The notes beneath the pieces are model-generated. The model did not search any database. It was not told where the DNA came from and saw only the letters and a program-made list of their open reading frames with translations. From NCBI GenBank assembly GCA_038248985.1, contig JBBRWV010000053.1, positions 1 to 23,224 of the forward strand: 23,224 bases of DNA. The letters are read 5' to 3'. The position numbers and the translations under genes were made by a program. This DNA is from JBBRWV01 sp038248985 (lineage in GTDB: Bacteria; Planctomycetota; Phycisphaerae; WQYP01). Position 1 is the stretch's first letter, and every line of letters starts with the position of its first letter. Positions 16,808 to 23,224 of this stretch are shown piece after piece.

Positions 16808-18836
16808 CGCGCAGCCACTTCACTTCGTCCGCCGTCAATAGAATCCGCAGAGCCTCGAAGCTGATGCGCGTTTCTTCAATGCTGCGCGGCCCAATGAGCG
16901 GGAACGTCGGGAACTTCTGATTGAGCACAAACGCCAGGGCAATCTGAATGGGCGTGCAGTTCTTTTGCTTGGCCAGTTCCTTGGCGCGGGCCAAGCGAGC
17001 AAAGTTATCCGGGCTGTACCAGCACCGGACGAGTTCGCCATCGGTGGTATTCGCGGGATCGCCGACAACGAAAAAACCGCGGGCCTGGCTGCTCCACGGC
17101 ATGAGGGGCATCTGAGTCTTCTCATGCCACACCAGCATCGCCGGATCGCTGGCGGTTAGGCAGTCCGACCAGACAGCTTCCACCATGCGCGCCAGCGAGA
17201 GGTTGTTGGATACCGCCGAGAATCCCTGCTTGCCATTCTTGCGGGCATATTCATTGAACGCATCAACGCGGGCCGTCGTCCAGTTTGACCCGCCAAAAAC
17301 CCGCATGCGTCCCGCCTTCGTATGTTCGTTGAGAACGTCCACGAATTCGCCGACGGGGATCGTCAGGTTGTCGCGGTGCATCATGTAAATGTCGATATAT
17401 TCCATCTGCAAACGGCCCAGCGATTCGTGAAGCTGCTTGGTCAAGTTGACCGGATCGCAGTTGGGAGTGTGCGCCCCCTTCCCGAGAATCACGACGTTCT
17501 CCCGCACCCCCCGGTTTTTCACCCATTGCCCCAAAGCCTTCTCGCACTGGCCGCCGCCATATCCGAAGGCCGTATCGAAGGTATTGCCGCCGCGGGCAAA
17601 GTAATCATCAAACATTGCCGCGGCATGCGGAAACGCAGTCAAATGCTGATTGTCCACGCCCATCACCAGCCGCGCGATCGGCTTGTTCACGCCACCGATC
17701 TCCCCGTACTTCATGAACGCATCGGGGTTCACTTTGAGCGCCCGGCCCGCAAGCGTTTGAGTGATATTTTCCGGCTTCTCCGCATTGTAAACCTGCCCGA
17801 TGCCGGCGCGCCACTTGTCCAGAACCTTCATGTTGCCCAGCGTATCCGCCCAACTCATCGCAGGAAAAGCCGCGCTTTGCTGACGCTTGGTCACAGCCGC
17901 GGCGAGCACATCCGCCTCCAGCGTATACGCCGTGGCGCCGCCCTCGGTATCGCAGGCAATCACCTGCGGCTCCTTGCCCGTGTTCAACGTGATCGTGGTT
18001 CCAGTCGGCTGCGGTACCCATTGATTCATGAAAATATGACCATCGCTTCCGTAGATGCGGCAGGTATTGTCCATACTGCACTGGACGCCCGTGGCAATGT
18101 GGGCCGTGATCTCATGCGCTCCCCCACTGCTATCCTTGCCGACAAACTTCATGATGGCCACCGCATATTCATCCACCCCCGTCGGCCCGACATGGCCGGT
18201 GACCTTGAAATCCACGGGCTCGGCAGGCCCCTCCAGCCCCAACGCCACGCCCGCAGCCAACCGCACCATCGATGTACAATAGCCGCCGACATCGAGAATG
18301 CCGCCGCCACCCAAATCGTTCTTCAGTAAACGGCTGTCATAGTTCGCGCCGGAGTTGAACGCGAAATTAGCCTGGATGGCGCGCACCTGACCAATGGCCT
18401 TGGACTTAATCAGCTCCACAATTTTGGCCACCATCGGGTGACAGCGATACATAAACGCTTCCATGAGAAAAACGCCATTCTTTCGCGCCGCCTCAATGGC
18501 GACCATGGCCTCGGCATGATTCAAGCCAATCGGCTTTTCGACGAGTACATGCTTGCCCGCTTCGGCCGCCAGCACCGCCCACTGGACATGCTGCGGATGC
18601 GGCGTGGCGATGTAGACCGCGTGAATATCTTTAGCCGCGAGCAGCGCTTCGTAGCTGCCGTAGCGTTTGATTTTCACATCCTTGAGAAAGTCGCCGTGTT
18701 TATCGATGCCAAAGCGATCAGCCTCGCCCTGGGTGCGTGACGCGACCGCCGCCAGCGTGCCGGTCTTGGAAACCAGAAGTCCTTTGGCAAAGACACTGGC
18801 GATGCGACCGGTGGATAAAATTCCCCAGTGAATCAT
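16800..18836 (-). CDS. Fused Gfo/Idh/MocA oxidoreductase and aldo/keto reductase
   Basis: The 678-residue protein joins two NAD(P)-dependent enzymes. Residues 1 to about 350 are a Gfo/Idh/MocA unit. GILSTGRIA is the dinucleotide loop, ATPHPQH the conserved middle, and VEKP (Lys101) the family signature. From about residue 375 an aldo/keto reductase barrel follows, with the full tetrad Asp421, Tyr426, Lys453 and His487 in FDTAFGYG, LGKGAH and MMHRDN. Both halves usually act on sugars or cyclitols, so a two-step oxidation and reduction on one sugar substrate is plausible, but the substrate is unknown. The start is the ATG at 18836, with GAGGA seven bases upstream; a TTG at 18854 would place that site inside the gene. 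It leads the LPS/PlsY run and overlaps the heptosyltransferase start by eight bases. Confidence 0.9.
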   Translation of the reverse strand: MIHWGILSTGRIASVFAKGLLVSKTGTLAAVASRTQGEADRFGIDKHGDFLKDVKIKRYGSYEALLAAKDIHAVYIATPHPQHVQWAVLAAEAGKHVLVEKPIGLNHAEAMVAIEAARKNGVFLMEAFMYRCHPMVAKIVELIKSKAIGQVRAIQANFAFNSGANYDSRLLKNDLGGGGILDVGGYCTSMVRLAAGVALGLEGPAEPVDFKVTGHVGPTGVDEYAVAIMKFVGKDSSGGAHEITAHIATGVQCSMDNTCRIYGSDGHIFMNQWVPQPTGTTITLNTGKEPQVIACDTEGGATAYTLEADVLAAAVTKRQQSAAFPAMSWADTLGNMKVLDKWRAGIGQVYNAEKPENITQTLAGRALKVNPDAFMKYGEIGGVNKPIARLVMGVDNQHLTAFPHAAAMFDDYFARGGNTFDTAFGYGGGQCEKALGQWVKNRGVRENVVILGKGAHTPNCDPVNLTKQLHESLGRLQMEYIDIYMMHRDNLTIPVGEFVDVLNEHTKAGRMRVFGGSNWTTARVDAFNEYARKNGKQGFSAVSNNLSLARMVEAVWSDCLTASDPAMLVWHEKTQMPLMPWSSQARGFFVVGDPANTTDGELVRCWYSPDNFARLARAKELAKQKNCTPIQIALAFVLNQKFPTFPLIGPRSIEETRISFEALRILLTADEVKWLRDG

Positions 18837-18843
18837 TTTCGTT

Positions 18844-18848
18844 TCCTC
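18844..18848 (-). promoter_or_regulatory. Ribosome binding site that decides the oxidoreductase fusion start
   Basis: GAGGA lies seven bases before the ATG at 18836. The in-frame TTG at 18854 would have this site inside its own coding region, so the downstream ATG is preferred. Confidence 0.65.
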
Positions 18849-19103
18849 ACTCAAGTTATCATGCAGTCGAATATCTTAAGCCCAATTCATGCAACGCGAA
18901 ATCCTCGAAGGGATGATACAGAAAGGGGTTCCATACCACTGGGGGCAGAAAACTCGTAAGTAAGCGGTGGATTAAGCGGGGGGTGCGAACCAAGATTTGC
19001 GCTCCGACGCACACTTAAGACGCGTTCCTTTCGCGGCGATCCGGTCCATCAGGTATCATCGTCGGCAGAGACCAAAAAAACAATTTGCCGGAAAGAGTGC
19101 TGC
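18849..19103. other. Divergent intergenic region between the oxidoreductase fusion and the M50-like gene
   Basis: About 255 bases separate two divergent genes, so promoters for both must lie here. I see no strong consensus promoter on either strand and no sigma-54 type -24/-12 pair. A run of seven A's precedes the purine-rich GGAAAGAG that serves as the ribosome site of the plus-strand gene. No small open frame stands out. Confidence 0.4.
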
Positions 19104-20060
19104 ATGATTCAAAATGGGTCGCTGAAAATTGGACGGGTGGGAGGGGTAGATCTACTCATTCACTGGAGCTGGCTGCTGCTCCTGTATTACTGGTATAGCG
19201 TTTTCCAGGGAAGTTACACAAGCCCGGCGTGGGTATTTGGGCAAATTGGAATCATCGTGGTGATGGTATTGTTCGCGGAGGTCGTGCATGTCATTTTCGG
19301 CGTGTTGGCGCATGGAACCGTTTCGCGAATTTATGTGTCGTTTCTCGGCCGCGGGTCCGACCTGACCGTCCCGGAGCGGCCCGGACCGATCATGTTTTCA
19401 AATCTGGGCGCGATGGTGGGGTACGCGGCGATGCTGGGGCTGACCATCCCGCTTTTTTGGCAAACCACAACGCACGGATTGGGCGGTCAAAATACGCGGC
19501 ATCTATGCAGGGATACGATGGGATTCAATCTGGTATTGCTGGCGTGGACCATCATTCCGGTCTATCCATTGCCCGGCGGACGCATTGTGCGGGCGGTGCT
19601 TTGGCTGATGATGGGGCGTATTCGCAGTTTGCAGGTCTCGTGTGTTTTGGGAGTTTTGGGTGTTCTCGGAATCGTCGCGATTGCGGTGTGGCTGAAAGCG
19701 CCGATGATTGGAATTGGGGCGATTTTCATGGGAATCGCGTGTTTTCAGGGGTTTCGCGAAGCAAAGTTCTTGGGAATGCTGGAAAAAGTGCCGCGACGCC
19801 CGGATATCGCCTGCCCCCACTGCAAACAACACCCTTTTTACGTACATGCGATGCAATGTCCGTGCGGCAATGAATTTGACCCGTTCGAGACGCGAGGCCA
19901 GTGCCCGCGCTGCAATTCGGTTCTAACTCTGGTTCCGTGCTCGTTTTGTGGACAGCGCTCCGCCATCTCGACGTGGCTGGGCAGCATTCGGGCATTTGAA
20001 GTGCAAATGGTGGAGCCAAGTCCGACGAGCCACAATTTGTATTTACGAAAAACTCTATAA
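19104..20060 (+). CDS. M50-like membrane protein with degenerate active site and C-terminal zinc ribbons
   Basis: The protein is 318 residues. The first two thirds follow the SpoIVFB-like M50 layout: VDLLIHWSWLLLL near residue 20, a membrane helix ending in the metal-motif position, VSRIYVSFLGRG, then FNLVLLAWTIIPVYPLPGGR. In active proteases the helix carries HExxH; here residues 58-62 read AEVVH, so the first His is Ala. The second motif, usually LDGGR, reads LPGGR, so the third metal ligand is Pro157. Both changes predict no zinc in the membrane and no proteolysis. About residues 237-282 hold two Cys4 sets (C237/C240/C252/C254 and C267/C270/C279/C282), like zinc ribbons, facing the cytoplasm by inference. 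It is divergent from the oxidoreductase fusion and tail-to-tail with the glycogen synthase, 19 bases apart. The role is unknown; a non-catalytic binding or regulatory part is likely. Confidence 0.78.
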   Translation: MIQNGSLKIGRVGGVDLLIHWSWLLLLYYWYSVFQGSYTSPAWVFGQIGIIVVMVLFAEVVHVIFGVLAHGTVSRIYVSFLGRGSDLTVPERPGPIMFSNLGAMVGYAAMLGLTIPLFWQTTTHGLGGQNTRHLCRDTMGFNLVLLAWTIIPVYPLPGGRIVRAVLWLMMGRIRSLQVSCVLGVLGVLGIVAIAVWLKAPMIGIGAIFMGIACFQGFREAKFLGMLEKVPRRPDIACPHCKQHPFYVHAMQCPCGNEFDPFETRGQCPRCNSVLTLVPCSFCGQRSAISTWLGSIRAFEVQMVEPSPTSHNLYLRKTL

Positions 20061-20079
20061 TTCGATATGCACTAAGAGT

Positions 20080-22497
20080 TTATATCGTTACGCCCGCTTT
20101 GCGTTGCATGGCCAGGCGCTGGGCATCGGTGTAGTGGGATACGAGGTTGCTCCAGTCGAAGAAATCACTGAGGCGCTCGGTGCGGTTACGCAATTCGATG
20201 CGGCTGCGGCGGTCTTTCAGGCAGAAGTTGAACAGCGTCTCCGTAAGTTGGTTGGCGGCTTGATCCCAACTGGCATAGCGGCGGCCGACGATGAAGAGGC
20301 CCTTGCTGTTGGGGTCCTGGACGTTTTGCTGGACATAGCTGCCGAAGCCGGCGAGATCGCTGGTGATGGAGGGGACGCCGCTGGCGATGCACTCCATCGG
20401 AGTGTAACCCCATGGCTCGTAATAACTTGGGAACACGCCCATGTGGCAGCCGCGGATGAACTGGTCGTAATCGAGGCCGAGGAGGGGGCTGGTGCTGCTG
20501 ACAAAATCGGGGTGGAAGACGACTTTGACGGGATCGTGCCGGCCGTTAAACAGTTGGCACGACCGGAGTTGGCACAAAACGGGGTCTTTGGCGTCATCCC
20601 AGAGATCGTGGGTGACGATGCCGGGTTGTTTCCAGGTGCGCCAGGCGTGCATGGTGCGTTTGAGCTTGACGACGGCTTCTTCTTTGAGCAATTCGCCGCG
20701 TTCCGGCAGGCGGCCGGTGGAGACGGTGTGGAGGAGGCTGCGGCCCATGTCGTCGGTGATGGATTCGCAGAGTTTGGAGAGTTCGTCGAACATCATTTGG
20801 GAACGGAGGGTGTCGACGTTGATGTTTTTGTAGGGGGCGCGGGTGATGATGAAGGCGACGACGTTGATGGGGATGCCGCCGGCGCGGAGCCAGTGATTGA
20901 GGCGGGCGAGGGCTTCGATGAAGAGGTCAATGCCTTTGTTACGGTATTCGTAACGTCCTGATATTACTAGATATATGGTTTTATCGAGGTCGAAGTTGTA
21001 GCTGGGGAAGAAGTGTCCGGCGACGAATTGGTGGATGACTTCTTTGTACTGTTTGTGCATGTTTTGGAATTCGTGGAGGGCGGCGAACTTCTGGATGTTG
21101 AGGCCGTTGGGGGTGACGACGTCAGGGCGGCGGCCGAGGAGTTTTTCGGCTTCGAGTCCGGTAATATCGGACACTGTGGTGAAAACATCGGCACTATGGG
21201 TGGCACCGCGCTCGATGCAGTAGCGGGCATAGATGTTGTAGTGGCCTGCGGCCTGGTCGGGGTTGATCCAGGGGAGCTTGCTGTAGAAGTCGGGGTTGTC
21301 GGTGCAGAGGTAGCGGCCGAGGAGGGTGGCGTGGGTGGTAAAGACTGTGGCGACAGGGAGTTGCAGGTGTTTGATGCGCATGACGCCGAGGCCGCCCATC
21401 CACTCGTGGAACTGGGCGAGAACGGGGAGCTGGACGCCGGGGGATTTGGTGAGTTCCTGGAAGAAAAGGCCCACCAGGAAGCCAAAACTCACGACATTAT
21501 TGACCTCGCCGTCGTTATCGGCGACGGAAATGCCGTGGTCTTTCCAGAGGTAATACTTGAATTCGCCTAAGCGCTCCATGGCGGCGGCATATTCCAGAAG
21601 GATGACGCGGGGACGTCCGGTAATAAGCCAGTTTCCGTAGTGAACTTTGATGCCCAAGGCGCGGAGGCGCTCGATGGCTAAGGCGATGGGGCCGGTGGGC
21701 TGACATTCTTCGAGTTCAACGGCGGCGGTGTCGGCGTTGTAGGGTCCGATAAGACAGTATCTTTCACCCCAAATTTTGGTCATTTGAGGGGCTTTGCTGC
21801 GGAGGACGGTGTAGATGCCGCCGAGCTGCCAGCAAACTTCCCAGGCGATTTCAAAAAGGAGGGGTTGGACGGGGATGAAGGAGGCGGGGGCGGGGATGGC
21901 GGGGCCGCTGGCGAGGGGGGTTGAGGGGTGGGAAGGAGGGGTTTGAGGAGGGTGCGAAGGGGGGATGAAGGGGGGGTAGGTGGGGGTCGATTGACCTATG
22001 GAAGGGGGTATTAGGGGGGTGAGGGGGGGGGTCGAGGGGGATAAGGACGGGGGGTGCGGGGAGGCAGTGGTGCTGAGTTGCGGAGTTTCGGCGGGAGTCT
22101 GGGGGGGGGTTTGGGGAAGGGTTTCGGAGGGGTGGGAGGGGTGAGAACCGGCGGGGGCGGGCGCGCCGGCGATGGTTTCGGCGACGTGCTCTTCGGGGGT
22201 TTGGGTGGAGGGAGGGGGCGGGATAATTTTGTCGGCGCGATGGACCTGGTACTGGACGGAGGTGTCTGCGGAGGTGGAGTCTTCGAGGGGGGTTATGATG
22301 GTGAGTGTGCCGCCGGAGTTGGCGTGGTCGAAGTGATCGGGAGCTTCATCGCCATGAAGTTTTTCGGCGAGGAGTTGGTCGTGTGGGGGTTCGATACCGC
22401 GTTTGGCTTTGGCGGCGTTTTTGACGTCGAGGGCCGGGGTGCTAAGGGGTCGGCTGGGGTTGGAGCCACGTTTAGTTGGTCTGCGCATATCCGCCAT
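20080..22497 (-). CDS. GT3-family glycogen synthase with long disordered N-terminal tail
   Basis: The 805-residue protein's catalytic part starts near residue 212 with LLFEIAWEVCWQLGGIYTVL, the opening of the eukaryote/Bacteroidetes-type glycogen synthase. FTTHATLLGRYL and VTPNGLN follow; SGRYEYRNKG (513-522) starts the donor domain. YYEPWGYTPMEC, with Glu694 and Glu702, is the catalytic GT3 motif. The enzyme extends alpha-1,4-glucan from UDP-glucose. Residues 1 to about 205 are absent from usual homologues. They are rich in Pro, Ser and Thr with many PPS/TPP/HPS repeats and should be disordered. The C-terminus stops soon after the catalytic domain without the arginine-rich regulatory tail of yeast and animals. 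The ATG at 22497 has GGGA about ten bases upstream. Translation might instead begin further in, but no better start is visible. Confidence 0.93.
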   Translation of the reverse strand: MADMRRPTKRGSNPSRPLSTPALDVKNAAKAKRGIEPPHDQLLAEKLHGDEAPDHFDHANSGGTLTIITPLEDSTSADTSVQYQVHRADKIIPPPPSTQTPEEHVAETIAGAPAPAGSHPSHPSETLPQTPPQTPAETPQLSTTASPHPPSLSPSTPPLTPLIPPSIGQSTPTYPPFIPPSHPPQTPPSHPSTPLASGPAIPAPASFIPVQPLLFEIAWEVCWQLGGIYTVLRSKAPQMTKIWGERYCLIGPYNADTAAVELEECQPTGPIALAIERLRALGIKVHYGNWLITGRPRVILLEYAAAMERLGEFKYYLWKDHGISVADNDGEVNNVVSFGFLVGLFFQELTKSPGVQLPVLAQFHEWMGGLGVMRIKHLQLPVATVFTTHATLLGRYLCTDNPDFYSKLPWINPDQAAGHYNIYARYCIERGATHSADVFTTVSDITGLEAEKLLGRRPDVVTPNGLNIQKFAALHEFQNMHKQYKEVIHQFVAGHFFPSYNFDLDKTIYLVISGRYEYRNKGIDLFIEALARLNHWLRAGGIPINVVAFIITRAPYKNINVDTLRSQMMFDELSKLCESITDDMGRSLLHTVSTGRLPERGELLKEEAVVKLKRTMHAWRTWKQPGIVTHDLWDDAKDPVLCQLRSCQLFNGRHDPVKVVFHPDFVSSTSPLLGLDYDQFIRGCHMGVFPSYYEPWGYTPMECIASGVPSITSDLAGFGSYVQQNVQDPNSKGLFIVGRRYASWDQAANQLTETLFNFCLKDRRSRIELRNRTERLSDFFDWSNLVSHYTDAQRLAMQRKAGVTI
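21880..22215 (+). repeat. G-run low-complexity tract inside the glycogen synthase gene
   Basis: The plus strand, which is the template strand for the gene, carries dozens of runs of three to nine G's separated by short spacers, several sets of which meet the four-run spacing expected of G-quadruplexes. On the coding strand these are CCC-rich codons for the Pro/Ser/Thr tail. The irregular spacing suggests slippage-driven growth. Confidence 0.75.
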
Positions 22498-22680
22498 GAA
22501 ATTGTTTCCCGAATGCTGCCCGGAAATTGAATGGTGCGGGTATTGTAACGGTTGTGGGCGTAGACTCTAGTGGGAGGGGGAATTTAAGTTTCGGTTCATG
22601 AGCCTCGTCAGGTGGAGAGGCGCGAAAAATACACGGTTACACCATCAAGGGGGTATGCCAACACCGGATTCGGTTCACGA

Positions 22681-22714
22681 GTCTCAGTTTCAAGTTCACG
22701 TTTCAGGTTTCAGG
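22681..22714. repeat. Degenerate tandem GTTTCA-type repeat
   Basis: Several imperfect copies of a 7-9 bp unit follow each other: GTCTCA, GTTTCAA, GTTCAC, GTTTCAG and GTTTCAG. It is non-coding as far as can be seen and probably slippage-derived. Confidence 0.5.
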
Positions 22715-22754
22715 GATTCAATCTGAGGGAAGGACGAATCGACGACGGGGCGGG

Positions 22755-22780
22755 TGACACGATGACACGACGAGACGAGG
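22755..22780. repeat. Short tandem GACACGAY-type repeat
   Basis: GACACGAT, GACACGAC and GAGACGAG stand head to tail, an 8-bp unit in about three imperfect copies within the non-coding stretch. Confidence 0.5.
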
Positions 22781-22850
22781 ATGGAACGATAGAGGCGCAG
22801 AGGGAGGGAGGACGTACAGAGGTGGAGTGGGGAGAGGGAGCGGGTGGTAA

Positions 22851-22929
22851 AATGGATGAAATGGGGTGAGTGGGAGGGTTTATAGACTTTGATTAATGTA
22901 TATATGTACACGCCTCCATTAAAAATGGA
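22851..22929 (+). repeat. Repeat copy 1 (79 bp) with conserved ends
   Basis: It begins AATGGATGAAATG and ends with the inverted repeat TCCAT-TAAAA-ATGGA (22915-22929). The middle is an AT-rich block with TATATA and TGTACA. A related 78-bp copy starts 180 bases later. The ends are well conserved and the middles diverged. AATGGA at the left and TCCATT at the right form short terminal inverted repeats. Confidence 0.65.
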
Positions 22930-23030
22930 TTGGGGGAGGGTGGAGGGGTGAGAGATACGGGAGGCAAGAGAAGGAGGAGGGTGAGGCGGGGGCGGGGGGA
23001 TATGGCGCGGGAAGGGGGGGGTGGGGACGA

Positions 23031-23108
23031 AATGGATGAGATGCGGCAGATGGGAGGTTTTAATGATTCTAATTGTTTAGATATCTAGATGTCTCCATTA
23101 AAAATGGA
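23031..23108 (+). repeat. Repeat copy 2 (78 bp) with palindromic right end
   Basis: It begins AATGGATGAGATG and ends with CTCCAT-TAAAA-ATGGAG, a 6-bp stem with a 5-nt loop (23093-23109). The AT-rich centre contains the perfect palindrome TAGATATCTA. Recognisable dnaN sequence begins within a few bases of its right end. It may be a small MITE- or REP-like unit. Confidence 0.65.
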
Positions 23109-23224
23109 GGTGCAACACTATCCCCATCCTCGCCAACGTCCTGCTCGAAGCGCGCGATGCCGGGCTTCGCCTGACCGCGACCGACATGGAAATCGCGGTC
23201 GTCGAGGAAGTGCCGGGTGTCACC
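23108..23224 (+). pseudogene. dnaN: 5'-truncated fragment of dnaN (DNA polymerase III sliding clamp)
   Basis: The frame from 23114 to the right edge encodes 37 residues beginning NTIPILANVLLEA and continuing with LTATDMEIAVVEEVPG. This is the first beta-alpha unit of the sliding clamp, normally at about residues 25-60. The roughly 24 residues that should come before are missing: the frame meets a TAA inside the repeat (about 23099) and there is no ATG, GTG or TTG between. The nearby ATG at 23104 is in another frame. Either the gene was broken by the repeat, or the joint is an assembly or rearrangement boundary. The wording resembles proteobacterial clamps more than planctomycete ones, as I recall them, which favours a foreign or misjoined piece. 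Whether the rest of the gene is intact lies beyond the window. Confidence 0.7.

Larger units (their letters stand above)
22498..23107. other. Repeat-rich non-coding stretch between the glycogen synthase and the dnaN fragment
   Basis: About 610 bases contain no convincing gene. The first 100 bases are the likely promoter area of the glycogen synthase gene, with a TACAAT -10 candidate on the minus strand (22542-22547) and no good -35. Short degenerate tandem motifs lie at 22681-22714 and 22755-22780. The rest is strongly purine/G-rich on the plus strand and contains a pair of 79/78-bp repeats. The small open frame at 22612-22869 shows no protein-like pattern. Confidence 0.6.

Noticed and set aside
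17322..18329. A 335-codon plus-strand open frame inside the oxidoreductase fusion
   Set aside because: It is antisense to a gene with two complete families of motifs; the translation is His/Arg-rich with no family pattern.
20061..20079. Shared bidirectional terminator between the M50-like and glycogen synthase genes
   Set aside because: The 19-base gap has no inverted repeat or T-run that would make a hairpin terminator.
22612..22911. Small open frames at 22612-22869 (plus) and 22696-22911 (minus)
   Set aside because: They lie in a tandem-repeat, G-rich region, lack ribosome sites and show no protein-like composition.
22851..23108. CRISPR-like array from the two spaced repeats
   Set aside because: There are only two copies, 79/78 bp long with diverged cores, no uniform spacers and no cas genes.
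22498..23110. Replication origin beside dnaN, given the AT-rich blocks and repeats
   Set aside because: No DnaA-box like TTATCCACA is seen on either strand, dnaA is absent, and the dnaN piece itself is truncated.

Overview
The window reads as a piece of a Gram-negative bacterial chromosome that is GC-rich by eye. It carries LPS inner-core glycosyltransferases, a secreted bacterial alpha-2-macroglobulin, an RsbV/RsbW-type switch, a sigma-54 two-component system and a eukaryote-type (GT3) glycogen synthase. This mix, with many fused or oddly decorated proteins, fits Planctomycetota (Phycisphaerae-like) best. The lineage is an inference from gene content, not a proof.

Layout. Positions 1-7098 (minus): a 2133-residue thioester alpha-2-macroglobulin followed by a membrane-anchored VWA protein that runs off the left edge. 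Positions 7242-8275 (minus): a STAS anti-anti-sigma factor and an HATPase anti-sigma factor, with a good sigma-70-type promoter whose -35 box overlaps the stop codon of the upstream gene. Positions 8383-9642 (minus): a GT2 glycosyltransferase with an extra Rossmann-like C-terminus, divergent from a HAD phosphatase/phosphoglucomutase-like gene (plus, 9737-10357). Positions 10452-18836 (minus): a six-gene run in the order oxidoreductase fusion, heptosyltransferase, GT4 glycosyltransferase, PlsY, histidine kinase, sigma-54 response regulator. Positions 19104-20060 (plus): an M50-like membrane protein with zinc ribbons and lost catalytic residues. Positions 20080-22497 (minus): a GT3 glycogen synthase with a 200-residue Pro/Ser/Thr tail at its N-terminus. 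Positions 22498-23110: a repeat-rich, G-rich non-coding stretch. Positions 23108-23224 (plus): a 5'-truncated piece of dnaN, the DNA polymerase sliding clamp.

How the genes may work together. Most of the window concerns the envelope: LPS core assembly, phospholipid entry (PlsY), periplasmic defence (alpha-2-macroglobulin plus VWA) and a sensor kinase with a periplasmic domain encoded next to the lipid and LPS genes. The RsbV/RsbW pair is a partner-switch without its sigma factor nearby. Glycogen synthesis stands apart at the right end.

Most noteworthy are the apparent M50 pseudoprotease, the Gfo/Idh/MocA-aldo/keto reductase fusion, the aromatic-rich insertion in the macroglobulin, the G-quadruplex-prone template strand of the glycogen synthase gene, and the repeat pair that ends exactly where a headless dnaN begins. 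No CRISPR array, rRNA, tRNA, transposase or phage gene was seen.
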